Shown: positions 1 to 13,420, counted from the stretch's first letter. The stretch: 64,000 nucleotides of DNA from Labyrinthula sp. Ha (GCA_015227615.1 JAALGZ010000005.1:2046001-2110000), one strand, 5' to 3'. The notes: a model not told the origin generated them from the sequence alone. Made by a program: numbers and translations.

Positions 1-3000
1 AGAACTAGTTTTAATTGACGAGGTTTAAAAGCTACGCAAAGTCTCTTCACTAAATATAAACGTAAATGTAATCAAACACATGGGGCTGTAAGTCGGAGAG
101 AACTATGCAAAACTTATCGACCACTCAAGTTAATGAGCTAGTCTAACACATTTTCCGTGAAACATGTGGGAGAAAAGCTGCAAATATTCATAGCTATTAC
201 AGATATCAAGTTCAGTATCTGGGACCAGGGGCTGTAGGTGCAAAGAATCACAAGAGTATATAATAAAAAATACAAGCTACGAAACTATATATTCTGAATT
301 TACATACAGTAGCGACTCAACTAAATATCACGCTTAGATATATATCTGAAATAAACATCTTCATTCATCGCGGATTAAAATCAAAACCGATACACTTTTT
401 TAGAATATTATATATGAAGAATGCAACATGTAATAAATTTCCTGAACTAAATAAACCCAATCATATAAGGTGGCTAGATGAATACGAGGTGGAAGCTACA
501 CTTGGTTAAAGCAGAAGTACTGGTAACATTGAGCTATCTGTAAGGATTATAGAACTTTGAATTGAATATCACGGCTGTAGCGTTGAGTCAACGCTCTTGC
601 TGAAATAAATTTTTCATATACCACCCCGATTTGGCTTCTTAGATATCCTAATGGAGAAACAAGACAAATTCATTGTCAGTTCCAGGAACGTAGAAGACAT
701 ATTGGTTTGATTTCTAGCCCAAAGCTCTAGGACAGTGAGTGATCATATTTCTCCTAGAAAAAGAACTTAACAAACTCTCAGCTACATTACATAATATCCA
801 CAACCGCTTCTTCGTTCACCACAGACAAGCACAGGTGGAACTATTATATGATACTTGTCTCCACGGCATCCCCTGCACCAACCCATTCCTAGCCTTACTA
901 GCAAGAGAAAAAATGATCTCTTTGACCAAACGAAAAGAAACCCTCGGATATTGGTATATAGAGCTAGTTTAAATACAAAAAAAACTTTTTTTGAAAAGCT
1001 AGAGTCCTTGAAAATCCTGAAGGTGAAGTTGGATAGTGATAGTGATATATATGTAGCAGTGGAATGCATATAACAGTGATAGAACAGTAAATAGGGTCAC
1101 TACTTGTGTGAAATTATTCAGTTTCTGCTATACATAATTAAAATACATTGGTATCATTGTCTGGAAGCCAATAAATTATTTTTCGCTAGTTGCTGGGGGA
1201 TGTCTCTATCTTTTCTTTAGAGCTTCTTTTTTGTTGTTGATATTTGTATGGAGTTCTAGCAAATAAAGAACCAACCAAGGTTATGTACGGGACCGGTTAA
1301 GATAAAGATTGGTCGATAGCTTATGTTATCATTTCAAAGAATTAGGATAAGAAGATGTCATACAAGAAATTAGAAAAGCATTCAGATTAATTACTTCATA
1401 ATCAGGAATGAACCGTTCTCCAGCAACTTTCTAACATGGGAACTATTAATAGCATGGAATAGGCTGTATTTATATGCTCTGCAAATTAAGCCTTAACGTT
1501 GAGTAATTCTAGGTTTTCACAAGTGCTAAAGAAGATAAGGTGAATAAATTTAACTCGCTTCACTTTTACTTTGGTTAAATTCTAAATTTCATGAATCCAC
1601 TGACTTTCTATATAGCAGGCAAGATCTTCACGTGTGACCGTGTTTGAAATTATATCTTCATTGCTAGTAAGTCTTAGAAAGTAGTTACATCCTAAAGCTA
1701 GGAGAACACAAGTTTTTATGGCGTAAAGAAAGTAAATTGACTTCTTGCTGGTCGCAAGGTGCCTTGCCCCCTCTACGATAGAAAGCATTTTCTTGCGCTG
1801 ATACTATATAGTTTTGGGCCATTGCCCTAGGAAAGATTGGTGTTAACCCTCCCATTTGATCATGCAATCGTAGTTCCAAGTTTAACCTTTCTGATGATAT
1901 CCGACAAATATGCCCATATACCATGAGTGTAACATATTGCATTAAATTAAAGCCAGAATCTATAATACTTTGCTAGCCTTTGTTCTTTTATCTGTAAGAT
2001 GAAGTCATGAATCTTGATCGAGCAGAGTCATAGTCAAGCTGAACAAAGGCTTAACAGACCATAGTACCCCAAGAGTGTCTAGAAGAAGTGGTGGCCACAT
2101 TTATATCTCCGGTTCACCAAAAATAAGTATAGAAATTACGGTATTCCAAAGCATCAAGATTCAAACCATCACATCAGTTAATAGGTTAGCATAACTCACC
2201 AAAAGTTGAATCTGAAATTATTAACCTAAGCTAATTTCAGAAAGGTCACGTAAGACACAAAAAAGTTAATATAACACCTTGATTGATATGTAAAGTTCAC
2301 ATTAACTTTGGGATTTAGAAGTTTAAACTTAAATATAATTTTAACAAGTCAAAGCTCTATATTTACGATAAACATTACCTTTCATGCAGTATGCAACCAT
2401 CAAAGTTGCAAGAATTGAAAATTGTTTAAAGATATTATACGAGGGAAATGTTCTGCTCTAGAGTAATTTAATGTTGCTGCAGATTTGAACAAGAAAACAA
2501 GGTGTGCTTTTTGTGATCCTTACACAGGTTTAAATAAAGTGTGCCCAAAATTAGTTTACCCCAAGCCGGTTCCCAAAGGTCGTTTAAGGCTGTCAAAATT
2601 CAAAAGAGTCATTTTCAGCTGTCGGTTTGTTTGCTCGTTCCTTTTTTTTGGAGCAATTTAAGCATGTTCTAACGTTAAATGGTCCAATTTTTATGCAAGA
2701 AAACTTCTGCGAATTACATATTCTCAAGAGTTGCACCGCAAAACTTTTCAAAGTAAACCAAGCAGCAAAAGTCATGGAGCCTCATTCATCTAATTACTTG
2801 GTCAGAGTGAGAAAAAGATAAAATTGTGACTTCAGAAGTAAAGGACACACTACAACTGTTCAATTGTTTTCTTTATTTTGCTCTAGCCAACAACTGATAT
2901 TAAGACTATGAAAAACAGTTTCCTGAAATATTTGTTCATATATTGATTATAAAGTGTTAAGATCTCAGTTTTGGTAAGAACGGATAAAAATGAAGTTTTG

Positions 3001-3163
3001 GGCACTTGAACGAACTGATTTTCATCGTATAAATCGTGCAATATGAACAAATGTGCCAATATTGCAATGACTTGAGTTTACCGTTAATTCCGGTTCGACT
3101 CAAGAAGTTTGTTCGAAGAGCGCGTCATTAAAGGGAGGGAGCAATAAAATTGACTTATTTAAT
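1..3163. other. Gene-poor AT-rich flank
   Basis: No gene is supported here. The open frames are short (under about 95 codons), occur on both strands over the same bases, and resemble no family I recognise. A patch around 780-910 is richer in GC than its surroundings and is open on both strands, but neither product has recognisable domains. The last roughly 100 bases would be the promoter and 5' leader of the F-box-like gene that follows; no TATA-type element stands out against the AT-rich background. Confidence 0.5.
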
Positions 3164-4153
3164 ATGCTCGATCTTCCTAGAGAAACTTTATTTGGAATTC
3201 TAGACTATGTTTCTACAGAAGCTAAGGATTTATTAGAGTTTTCATTGTGTTCAAGGAACACTGCGGAGGAAGTTCAAGAATTTCTGGCGAGAAGAATTGC
3301 TGAGTTTGAGGCTTATCTGACACCTGGTTACATCAAAAGCAGTAATTTAATGAAGACTTATTTTCAAACGAGAAGTATTCTTCAGAGACAGAGGGATCTA
3401 CTATGGGGAGATAGTGTCAAGCAGGTGTTCTATCTTTCTACACTATCGTTTGAACACTTTTTCTTCCTTGACAATCAGGATAGATTGATGTTTAAGAAAA
3501 TAGATGACGCAGGGAAGTTCGAGGCTGTTATAGAAATTCCTTTTGTAAATTTTAGAAGGGAGGGAATTATCCCGTACAAGTTTCAATCGTGTGGAGAAGA
3601 GTTTATTGATGCCAAATCGGTCACTTACGCTGTCGATTGGGATTACTTTAGAACTCGAGTTATGAGATGCATTATGGAAGAGAAGCAAACATGTCCAGTT
3701 TTCTGTTATAAAAAACAAGCAGAACTTCAACCTAATATTGCAGGAAAAGAGTTTGAGGTAACACAGAATTGCTCCCCAAGAGTTTCAACACTTGTTTGGA
3801 ACAAATATATTTCAGTAGGGCTTGATCCAGAACTTAGAGTACATGTTTCGGCTGAGCAAGGTAGTAGAAAGTTGTTGCTTGGAAATGAGAACCTGCCTTT
3901 TAGTAAGTTTACCCTTAATGCGAACTTGACAGTTTTGTATTTGTTGAGTCTGAGTGGCAAGCTTCATGTATTTGATTTATGGAAATTTTCTAGAAGTATT
4001 GAAAATGAGGCAGGACTGAAGCATGTAAAAGGTTTAAACTCACTAGTTGATATAGAGTATAATGGGTCAAATATTAAAGCAAAGTCAGTTTTTGGTAAAG
4101 AATATATATATGACGTTTTGTTAGAGAAAGTGGTAGAAATAGAATCACATTAA
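3164..4153 (+). CDS. F-box-like protein
   Basis: The gene encodes a 329-residue protein from an ATG in a single open frame. Residues about 3-45 resemble an F-box: an LPRETLFGILDYV core (Leu-Pro, then an amphipathic helix ending in Leu-Asp-Tyr-Val), followed by LLEFSLCSRNTAEEV, which matches the usual 'L...sLvcr.w..i' pattern. F-box proteins normally bind SKP1 and bring substrates to an SCF ubiquitin ligase. The rest (about 50-329) has many short aromatic and hydrophobic strands and could form a beta-rich, propeller-like substrate domain, but I see no WD, Kelch or LRR repeat signature. No intron is needed. The gene is isolated. A possible AATAAA polyadenylation signal lies downstream at 4266-4271. 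The F-box call is moderate; that this is a real gene is more secure, because the frame is long and uninterrupted in AT-rich DNA. Confidence 0.65.
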   Translation: MLDLPRETLFGILDYVSTEAKDLLEFSLCSRNTAEEVQEFLARRIAEFEAYLTPGYIKSSNLMKTYFQTRSILQRQRDLLWGDSVKQVFYLSTLSFEHFFFLDNQDRLMFKKIDDAGKFEAVIEIPFVNFRREGIIPYKFQSCGEEFIDAKSVTYAVDWDYFRTRVMRCIMEEKQTCPVFCYKKQAELQPNIAGKEFEVTQNCSPRVSTLVWNKYISVGLDPELRVHVSAEQGSRKLLLGNENLPFSKFTLNANLTVLYLLSLSGKLHVFDLWKFSRSIENEAGLKHVKGLNSLVDIEYNGSNIKAKSVFGKEYIYDVLLEKVVEIESH

Positions 4154-4265
4154 GTCCTATATCTGGAGTTCGTATTGAACATGTAAATAGTATCTCTTTT
4201 TGTAAAATATTTGTTTATACTTTAAACTTTATGTTAGTTGAATAGTGAAAATACTGAGTAGATTA

Positions 4266-4271
4266 AATAAA
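4266..4271 (+). promoter_or_regulatory. Possible polyadenylation signal AATAAA
   Basis: An AATAAA hexamer lies 113 bases after the stop of the F-box-like gene, a reasonable position for its 3' end. The hexamer also occurs by chance in DNA this AT-rich, so the call is weak. Confidence 0.3.
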
Positions 4272-5592
4272 ATAATACAGTATGTAATATTTCTTCCTTT
4301 TGTACTGCCTCTCTGCGAAACATACGAATCTTAACGAAATACTTTAGAAACTTTGTTCTCACTTCTTTAGGCTTAAATGTCATAAATTGACTTCAGTTAA
4401 ACAGGGTTATTTTTTAAGTGGTTTGAGAATGCTAATTAAAACTAGAAATATACTCATCAACATAGTTCTAAAAACATATGTTTCAAAAGGAAATAATGCA
4501 AACAGAAATCATAAAAAAGAAACTAGAAAGTTTTCTAACTATTCCTGAAAAGTTAATTTTTTCAAGAATAATTATCATAAGGGAAACACTCTCCTGTTGC
4601 TTAAAATAATCTAAATGCCAAGTACTACATAATATGGTATTGTAATTAAGTAACTTCTCCGCTGATTTAATTTTAGAGACAAAATGTTGTTTTATCACCA
4701 AAACCTCCGCTTGAAGATGCACCGATGGTCAGCTTGACTGATACCTTCTCTAGGACTTACTTTCTTGGTTCTAAGTTTACTCATAAACTGCATACTCAGC
4801 GTGTTTTCTTAAACCAATTTGTATAATTATTTCTAGAGTAAACTCTTACATTGGATCATCTGAGTTATAAAGAGAGGTTCAGACGAGCTTCTTTTATTAA
4901 ATGTTGTTGAATTTGATGTTTTTAGATGGGTGCATTTCCTTGTCCACTGATAGTCTACTATATATAAGGGAATGATTGTACAAGATAACTGAAAATATGA
5001 CAAGTAGTTAATATTCGCCTTGCCATTAAACATGATAATGCTTAAGCGTTACAACCAAACTTGAGCCTATCCTATTTCATAAACATCTGCTAGTATCATC
5101 TCAAGAATATTAGTTATATACTGCTAAACATATGAAATTGGGTTGTAAATGGTGAAAACTTGAGTGCTTCTTTCAGTTATACTTTACAAAACGATAGAAA
5201 TGAAAAAATATTTGTACAAAAGAAAAGACAATTCATGATTGAAGAACAGTCTCTTTTTGTTTATTAAAATATTTTAAAATTAACAAAAAAAGTTCATGAA
5301 GGTAGTATTCCATACTTTATAGATGAAATAGGTGCTTTCTTTTTCATTGATGTAAAGATCAATTTGTTATGTTTTCATGACTTCTAAGTGCACTAACGAG
5401 CCATTGCAAAGTTTTAGACACTTAACACCACATTCTTAGTCGAGTAGAAAGCTTTCATGCCGTATAAACTATATTATACAATCCGCAACTTTAGTGTGTA
5501 ATACACTTTATTGTTTTGGGGGCCTACTCGGAGGTTGGAAACCCTTCAGTCTTACAACGAGGACATAGCTAACCCAAAGCCCTTTCTTGCAT

Positions 5593-5630
5593 CGTGTGGG
5601 GCTTGAACCCACTAAACCAACCCCCCAGGA
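5593..5630 (-). other. tRNA-like A-box/B-box remnant (possible SINE relic)
   Basis: On the minus strand, TGGTTTAGTGG (5619-5609) fits an RNA polymerase III A box and GGTTCAAGCCC (5609-5599) fits a B box. In a functional tRNA gene the boxes lie some 30-60 bases apart; here they abut, so this is not an intact tRNA. A GC-rich stretch of about 250 bases surrounds it, unlike the flanks. A decayed tRNA-derived SINE or tRNA pseudogene is possible, and chance cannot be excluded. Confidence 0.25.
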
Positions 5631-6993
5631 CATTTTCTTGCCATGGCACTCAAAACTTGAACTACTACTGCTCCACGGAGCTAATACACTTAAGAAATAA
5701 CGAACTGGTTCAAAGTAAATAACAACTTTCCTTTTAAGGCTTGGTATCTCTTTCACTAAGGCCTCCACTTTCTTAAAAGTGTTACAAGAAATAGAGGAAC
5801 GCTATTTCGACAAAGATCTGCAAAAAAAGGTGATGTTTTAGCTGTTACTTGTCTCAAACAACCTGGGAAAACTTGAGTTTCGTATTGTGAAAAGTGTCAA
5901 AGCTAGATGTTCCTGAGTTTATTAGTTTGGAAGCATTTAAAGTGGAAGAGATGATATTCCTACACTAGGAATTTCTTCATGTATATGTGATTTCAGCTTA
6001 AACTTATGTTGGTTGAGTTTTCTAATTAAAGAAAAAACTTTAAGAATAATAATTTGCCTGGTTTCTGACCTCAAAGAATCAATTGAATTAAACACCTTAT
6101 TCAACTCAACCCGACAAAGCAAAATTTATAACCTTTCAGCAATAGAAATAGTGATGCAAATGTTTTCTAAGCTAGGGAAAAAGCTATGCTAAACATTGTA
6201 GTACGAAAACCACTTTATCTGGGGACTAGAAGATTTCTTTTTGTGTTAATTTTGTATCTAAAGCAAGCAACAGCTGCAATTGAAAAAAAAACAATTCTTT
6301 AAACATTACAGCTAACATCGCTAACGCAGTGATGCAACAAAGTGTAAGAAAAACCAAGTATTAATGGACTAAAAAAACACTTTTGATGATGAAATTATGA
6401 AGTTACTAACAAGACAAAATCACATTACTGTATTGCCTCAAGTTGTGAATTAACACTGAACGACGAAAAAACTCTTCCCAAACTTAAAGTTTGTTTCCCT
6501 CAATGATCAATTCAGCGATTTGCAACACCCTTCATCCCATAGTGACACTCTAAACACATACTTAACAGTCAGATCGATGTCAATGTGTGTGAAGGTGTTC
6601 ATATACTGAAACAGAAAGTAAGTTCCAGGAAAGACTTCTGTGCACTGACATACAAAAGACGCTTTTTCAAAGGCATGAGAAACAAACCGATTGCAACTGG
6701 CAATAATCGTGAATGCAAAAGCGAAGGATTACCCCAAGCCTCGCCAAATTCTAATGGATCCACAGTTATGATGAGAAGAGCCATAGTGTACTCCAAACAT
6801 GAGAAAATTAGGAAATTGACACTAGATTTAAATACATAGCTATATCCTGAATTTGACAACATCTGCGAAAACAGAGAATTGCTATACTGCTACGAGTTCT
6901 AAGTTGTTTCTAAACAAGATATTGGGAGATAAATACACAAACTATGACTTTTTCCGTGACTACGGCTGTTTAAAGTAAGGCCAGATTTAGTAA

Positions 6994-7003
6994 CCCCCCC
7001 CCC
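6994..7003 (+). repeat. Homopolymer of ten C
   Basis: Ten consecutive C residues lie in strongly AT-rich surroundings. The run has no gene context. Confidence 0.8.
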
Positions 7004-10000
7004 TTGAACAAGTTCCAAGTCGAATTTGAATATGATTTAACCTTCGTTATGTATAACGTTGAAGAGAAGGCAATACATCATTGTGTTGCAACTAACAACC
7101 ATATTAACTATTTGTTTGGCTAGTTTAACCTTTTAGAAAAAATATTTATGGACATGTATAGAACATAAAATGTTATATGGGTTTCCTGGCAGATTGGAGG
7201 ATATGTATTATGTACATATAGAGAGTTCGGTGATAGCCACAAAGATTTTGGCTAATAACTTACATGATTTACTTTAACGCAAAAGCTTAAAAACAAAAAT
7301 TTCTAAGTTTTATTGGGTTTAAACTATTGAAATACTTGACTCTTAAAATTTTGGTCTAATGCTCTTCTAAAACTTGTGTATTTTAGTTTCACTCCTTTTT
7401 ACGGCTATTAAATCTGCGTTTTAGGCTGTTCAAAAACTGAATCCAGGAAGTACTTTTAGCTATACAGGAGAAAAACACATTATCAATTCCATAGCTATGG
7501 ACCCAAGCCAGTACTTAGAGTATTGCACTTTCCTTTATGTATGTAATATCTCTAGTAGCATCTGTTCTCAGTATTTAGTCCAGAAATACACCGTGTTCAA
7601 ACTACTTTTCGCTGCTTAAACCAAGGATGAATCCGAATATTTATACTTGGAATGGTCAGCATATGCAAAACCCCATCTTATCCAGAGGTAGTAAATATCT
7701 AGATTCCTGCTGCAAGCAAATAACTAACTAAATATTGTTCTACCAAACCATAAATACCTTGACATTGTTTTTAACTGATTTTGGGTTCATAACTTCACCC
7801 AAGAATAGTAATGTTCACTCACAACGACTCCATAGCTGAAGCAACTGTCAGCAATGTTAGTTTGAAATTTGCCAACATCACTAGTACTCCCTGTTTTTTG
7901 TATCTATTATTTTGAATTTTCTGTACTTCTTGAATAATTATTGTACCTAAACTACCTGACTCCCTATGTTAATAATAAGTTGAATAAATATCAAAAGACT
8001 TTTAATTGATCTGTCTCATTTCAGGAAGAATGAGCCTCAGAAAATTTATTAAGTATATTAAAGCTAGTTTTAATCAAAATTGTTGCGTAGGTGTATTCAT
8101 GGCAAGCTTCAAATATTGCAATTAATATATTTTTACGGATCGAGGCACGCACCATGTGCTTAAAAATTGAACTCACATTATCCAAATTACACTAAATAAG
8201 AATGTAAACTATATAAATTCTTGTTTTGGGCCTATATGGGTATTTAAATATTTTCCTCACTGGGAAATTGGTATTCTTGGAATTGGCCGTTTAGAATTCG
8301 TCTGTAGGAGTAATAATAATGGCAGCATAAGATAGGGATGTGTAATATCTTGCTCCTACTAACTTGAAAAACCAATGTCTAACCAGTCTTACCTAGACTT
8401 GTTTTCACCAAGATTAATCGGTTATGTGATTGTCTTTAAAGAATAATAGTCAAGACTTGGATAGATGCCAAGAACTTTCCTATTTTGTTGTTAAACAAAA
8501 AATATGACTCCATTTCAGTGCTCTTGTGCTGTCAAACTCTGGTAGTCACTGGTGCTCCAGCTTCCACATTTTCTTCATTTTTTAATACACCTGGGACATA
8601 TTGCTGCCAAAATTTCTAGCAATATTCTTTAGAATATATACATTGAGATCAGAGTTCACAGGGCAGAAACAGTGCATCGATTTCTACAACTATTAAATAC
8701 ATCTCTAGCAACAGCGTCTTTTTGTTTGTATATTCAAATTTCATACAATTAAACCTAGGAAGAATAGGAAAAAATAACTGAAATAGAGTTCCAGCATATA
8801 ATAGGACTTTAAATAGCGATCTGTTCCAGAAGAATGTTCTACCCAAGAAGTGTATTACCATGAGAGATTTGGAGACCAATTTTCATTGAATGTTCTCAAT
8901 ATAAGACTTGGGATTTGGGCGAAAAATCAATGTGATAGTAAGATGAAATTTAGTTTACAAAGACATTTCTTTGATCTCTATATAAGTTATAAAATAGTCC
9001 ACATCCTAATCTTTTTAACATAGAAAAATAGGGAGAACGTGAAAAAATGATATCATCATATTTTTAACTCTGCTACCTCCCACTTAATATTTTATCCCTT
9101 CCGTTATTTATGAAGAGAAACGGTCAACTTGAGGATTCGGCAATCTATAGCTCTGTTCCATATGTAGCTTTACTCATATTACTAATAAAAAATTACTTCT
9201 CTCGAGCTTTCCTTATTGGGTGATATTTTTTCCCGAGTTTTCTGTGTATAAACAGGTGCATAGTTTAGCTTATGATTTTTTTACTATTATACACCTGTGT
9301 TTATCTTGTCTCTACTTGTTAATTGGGGTATTCTTCGTATGGCGAATATTTCATGTAACAAAGGGAAACTAAAATTTTTAATAGATTTAGTTTTGTTTAG
9401 TCTTCAACATGTATGGCACGCGAGTAACTTCATTTTCGATTAAGAGAACCAGCTACCTAGTTTAGGTATAAAGAGTATCGCTACGCTCATAACTCTCACT
9501 CAAAATCGGTTAACTAGAAATGTAATTGCCTTTCAAGGCTTACATTTTGCCTCAAATCAACTAATGGATATATCGTGTTAGAGTGTGAATATAATACCAA
9601 AGATTTGATTAGTTCCTCGGAAATAATAGAAATCTGGGTTTCGTCCCTATGAAATGTCTTCGTCTCATCGGTCAGGGATTTTCTCGCTAGAGTAGAACTA
9701 TCCTGCCATTTACTACCATTGCTCAACAAATAGTACAATAAAAACCTCTGCAAACTGGTTGCTTAGGGAGCATAAATTCTCCGTCTAATACTTCAGGAGC
9801 TATACTCTTTAATGCTATTAGGTGCTTGAAACCTATTTTATACCGAGATACTTTCACTAAGCAAGCATTCGATATAAATTGAATTGACTTAAGCTGAGCT
9901 TAATTTATTCAGAATTTACAGCGGTTAAGTAAATGGTTAAGGGTTCATAATTTTGAAACTTTCTTCTTGAAGTATAATCAAAGTATAAGGGGTAGTGCGT

Positions 10001-11982
10001 ATGAAATTATAATGGTCATAACTTTAAGCGAGTGGAGAACTCTATGCTTGGATATCTATTAAGAAGGTGCGAAGATCATTAAAACAACAAAGGAATTAGT
10101 TGATATTCCAATTCTTCAGATAATCCTTAGGAAAAGCCCAGTTGTAAATAAAGGATTGACTGGATTTATTTAATCTGAATTAGCTTGTATCGTAGCTTAA
10201 GAAAAATGTACATGGTTACAGAATCGCCTACATTGTATTTCTAGGCTCTTTTTCATGTGATCCAAATAATTCTCTAACATAGACAAAGAAACTCAGCTTG
10301 AAATTCAGACATGAAACTTTGTTTGATATTTCTTTTAAGTAAAATGATTGGGTTATGTCTCTGAGGAAAGGATTATTATTCCTTTGTTAATAAAATCCTA
10401 GATAAACAAACAAACCTCTAAACTAAAAAATTGTAAAGTGCGATCAGTCCAGTTCTACTAACAGAAGGCCATGTATAGTGAACGGCTGAGAGTAGTTAAA
10501 CTTTGGGTCAAAATTTCTTTCACCTGGAAAACATCTTAAAACTGAATTAAAGTTTTATTTCGTCAATATTTAACGAAGTTTCATGTCTTCCACTAATGTG
10601 TACCTTGTATTATATTTTCTTCGTCCTACGAACTAGAGTCTAGCGCTGTATTTCTCGCAATATGTTAAATGCTGTCAAGGAATTTGATTGATCAGTTCTA
10701 TATATTCTCAACGGGGTTACTACGGGTGATTGATTAAATGTTTAGAAGCCCTCTGTTTTCAAAAGATGAAACTGAACCATTTGAGATCTGAACCACCCAC
10801 AGAAACGAAATTTCCATTTAGCATCTATACACTTGAGGTTTTTAAATAACGAAATGTAAAGGACCAATCTATACTGACAATCATTTTATAAGACTAAGCT
10901 AAAGGAACAGAGAACAACAACAGAAGCAATATGTACGAAGGTGTATAGATATTTCCCACGGTAAAAAATATGTGATGTTATTTCTTGTTACAAAACATGT
11001 TTCTTGGTCCCAGCTAAAGGAAAGTACCCAAGGGAATGCATAGATAAGATTCATTAACATGTGAACCATTGAAATACAGAATATATATCTACACCTCTTA
11101 CTATTTACCATTGATCAGGCAAGTTATTTGGCATCCCTAGAAAAATACTTACCCAACTTAATAGAATTACTAAAACGTAAATACAGTATTTTCAACTTGT
11201 CTCAAAAAGTTATGTTCACATTAAAGATCACTCATGAGATTAAGCCCACTGAATTTTCAAATTGAAATTAGTACCGTTACTCATATTAAGTAAACTTAAG
11301 AAGGATGTTTACTATGTCTTTGCTATGTGACTATTTTTTGTAATAGACACAGAAATTTAAATTATTTCTGTCACTTTTTATTCCAAAAAATCTCAGTTTT
11401 ATTTCTTTACCGTTTCGAAAACAAACCTAATATATCGTTGGTAACACTGGGCCTAATTGTTTACTCAAGCAGTGTTGTTAGAGATGTAGCTGAGGAGGTA
11501 GACACGACGCACATAAACTAAATACCACAATTGAAAGAAGTTGACATCTCAAAGTTAACTTAGGTTTTTTCTTAATTTTTGGCCAAAGAGATATACTCAG
11601 CTTTTTTGAGCTTGTCATCATTGGGTTCATTCTCAATGCTTTGTTAGCTAATGTCTAGCAGATGATGACTATGTAAGCTGTAAATAATAAAATATACTGT
11701 AGGATAAATGATGTGCAATATTGAAATATGTTTTACAACTATTTTAGATCCCTGTCATTCCATAAATTGGCTTAATTTACTTAATAAAGCTCTTAGGTTT
11801 GGAATTTAACTTAATTTGCACCTCTTACTAGGTTAACTGATTCACGTTTAGTTTAAGAACTACTTTGTTGAAGTTATCCAGCTGTTTGTAATACAATTAA
11901 GGTTTTAATTCCCTTACAAACACTTAATATTTTTTATGTTTAGGTCTCTAGTGGTTTGGTATTTTCCTGAAGAGTTCACTAG

Positions 11983-11986
11983 CCGT
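11983..11986. repeat. Target-site duplication, left copy (CCGT)
   Basis: The four bases CCGT directly before the 5' LTR are repeated directly after the 3' LTR, as expected from integrase-mediated insertion. Confidence 0.8.
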
Positions 11987-12162
11987 TGGCGTGGAGCCAC
12001 TGTTAGTGCAGAACGCCAATGTCCAAAGTAGTGGGTTAGCAGAAGCGTAAGGTAAGTAGTGCCCGGAAGTAACGGTTATGTAATATAGTTTATCGTAATA
12101 ATACACACCTAAGCGTTAATTGATATATCGAAAAGAATCTGAAGTTCTGTGAAAGAAGGCCA
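11987..12162 (+). repeat. 5' LTR
   Basis: This 176-bp terminal repeat starts TGGCGTGG and ends AAGGCCA. It matches the 3' LTR at 172 of 176 positions. It is short for a Ty3/Gypsy LTR. Immediately inside it lies a 12-bp perfect palindrome, and I see no stretch starting TGG that would pair with a tRNA 3' end in the first 20 bases. Confidence 0.92.
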
Positions 12163-12174
12163 TTGCTCGAGCAA
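12163..12174. repeat. 12-bp perfect palindrome abutting the 5' LTR
   Basis: TTGCTCGAGCAA equals its own reverse complement and occupies the position where a primer-binding site is expected. Its role is unknown; pairing during minus-strand priming or dimerisation is only a guess. Confidence 0.75.
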
Positions 12175-12198
12175 AGCACAGATTACGAACATATACCA

Positions 12199-13420
12199 AT
12201 GAATCAAGAAAATGAAGATAGGGCGGGTGAAGACCTGTGGGAATTGGATAGTCGAGGCAATCCAAGACGTCGTCAAGAACCGGCAGGAGAGAGGGACGTA
12301 TCTGGGGAAGGAAATGCAGCGAAACCTACTGAAGAAGAAGTCGATGATATACTGGCACAGCAGCTTAACCGTTCCGAGCAGAATCTGCCGCGCGCTAACG
12401 AGGAAATTGTGCGGCTACGAAACACCCTGGGAAATTTAGCTATACCCAGTACTGAACCATCACCTTCTGCTCCAGTCCCCAGGGACGCAGCTTTGGGGAA
12501 TAATCCCCTTGCACAAAGAGCTGTGCCCATGACCCCCTCTGACACTAGCCCCGCTACCCGAACGAATAACCAAGCTGCTGTCACTAGAAATGTAGTAGCT
12601 ACGGAAACGCCAAGAGGGTCAGGATCCCCTCGCCCGAGAGCTGAAAGATCCCCTGAATATGTAACCCATAGTTCCGCGCACCAGACGAGAAGAGAACCCC
12701 GAAAAAACCCTGGTTCTTCTGGTCCGCTACCTGCAAGTACCGATATTGAAATAAAACAAGACAATGATACTAGATCCAGGCTACTGGACTCAGGTTTCAA
12801 CAATTTGTCGACGAAGGACCTGCTGATTAATCTGGTAAACGAGCTGAGAAGTCGTACCCGTTCCCCGTACCCACCGAACCCACCGAACCCACCGCAGACA
12901 CCTCCACCTGCTTCCTCAATAAACACATCTGGATTCCGTCCTCCTAAAATTGATAAGTTAAAGGAAACGAAGAGGGAGGAAATATCGGAGTTCCTTCTCC
13001 AGATTAATCAACTTCGCCATAGAGCCGCCCAGGCCAACGTTCAAGTCAGCGTTATGGAGTGGATGTCGAACCAGGTTCTTGAGAGATTAGAAGCCCAGGG
13101 AATAAACATCAACAGCGACCAATATATCATTAACTACCTTCAGCGTTATAAACAGATCTTGGACCAGCGTCACAATAGCCAGACTTTATCTAAGTTGCGT
13201 TTGAAATTAACATGACCGGTTGATGTGCTAACGGGACGCGAGGCTTTGGAAAGATATATATAAGAAGCCAGAAATTTAGTTGGTGCGTCTCAGATATCGT
13301 CCTCGTCTGTACAGAAGCAAATGCTGAAGATCTTGGTCCAACGACTCCCGAGCTACTTTCATATGATCTGGGCAGATTAAAAGGAGGAGAACCCCGATGT
13401 AAAAACGTTAGAAGACTTTT
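12199..13420 (+). other. Retroelement gag (capsid-like) region
   Basis: The region starts after a charged N-terminal part (first ATG at 12199) and passes through a low-complexity Pro/Ser/Arg-rich section, including a Pro-Pro-Asn-rich stretch around 12870-12910. It then reaches a helical segment (about 12940-13210) rich in Gln, Leu and Arg with the character of a Gag capsid. Its position directly behind the 5' LTR and before a CCHC knuckle supports Gag. No close family match is recognised. Confidence 0.6.

Larger units (their letters stand above)
4154..11986. other. 7.8-kb gene-poor AT-rich region
   Basis: Frames are short and unrecognised throughout. Local landmarks are a GC-rich tRNA-like island near 5.5-5.7 kb (listed separately) and a run of ten C at 6994-7003. 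I checked the short frames on both strands for conserved motifs and for small exons joined by GTA...TAG introns of about 30 nt, which hold the real genes elsewhere in this window, and found none that I recognise. The region ends at the LTR element. Confidence 0.5.

Noticed and set aside
739-1073. Overlapping 77-, 95- and 72-codon frames on both strands
   Set aside because: Frames overlap each other in opposite directions and none has a recognisable domain or intron-joined extension.
3088-3102. GGTTCGACTC, resembling a tRNA B box
   Set aside because: The flanking bases do not form a T-arm stem and no A box lies at suitable distance; probably part of the F-box gene promoter region.
12273-12926. 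217-codon frame antisense to the element's gag region
   Set aside because: Its Gly/Ser/Val-rich product mirrors the Pro/Ser/Arg-rich gag codons; no family match and no independent support.
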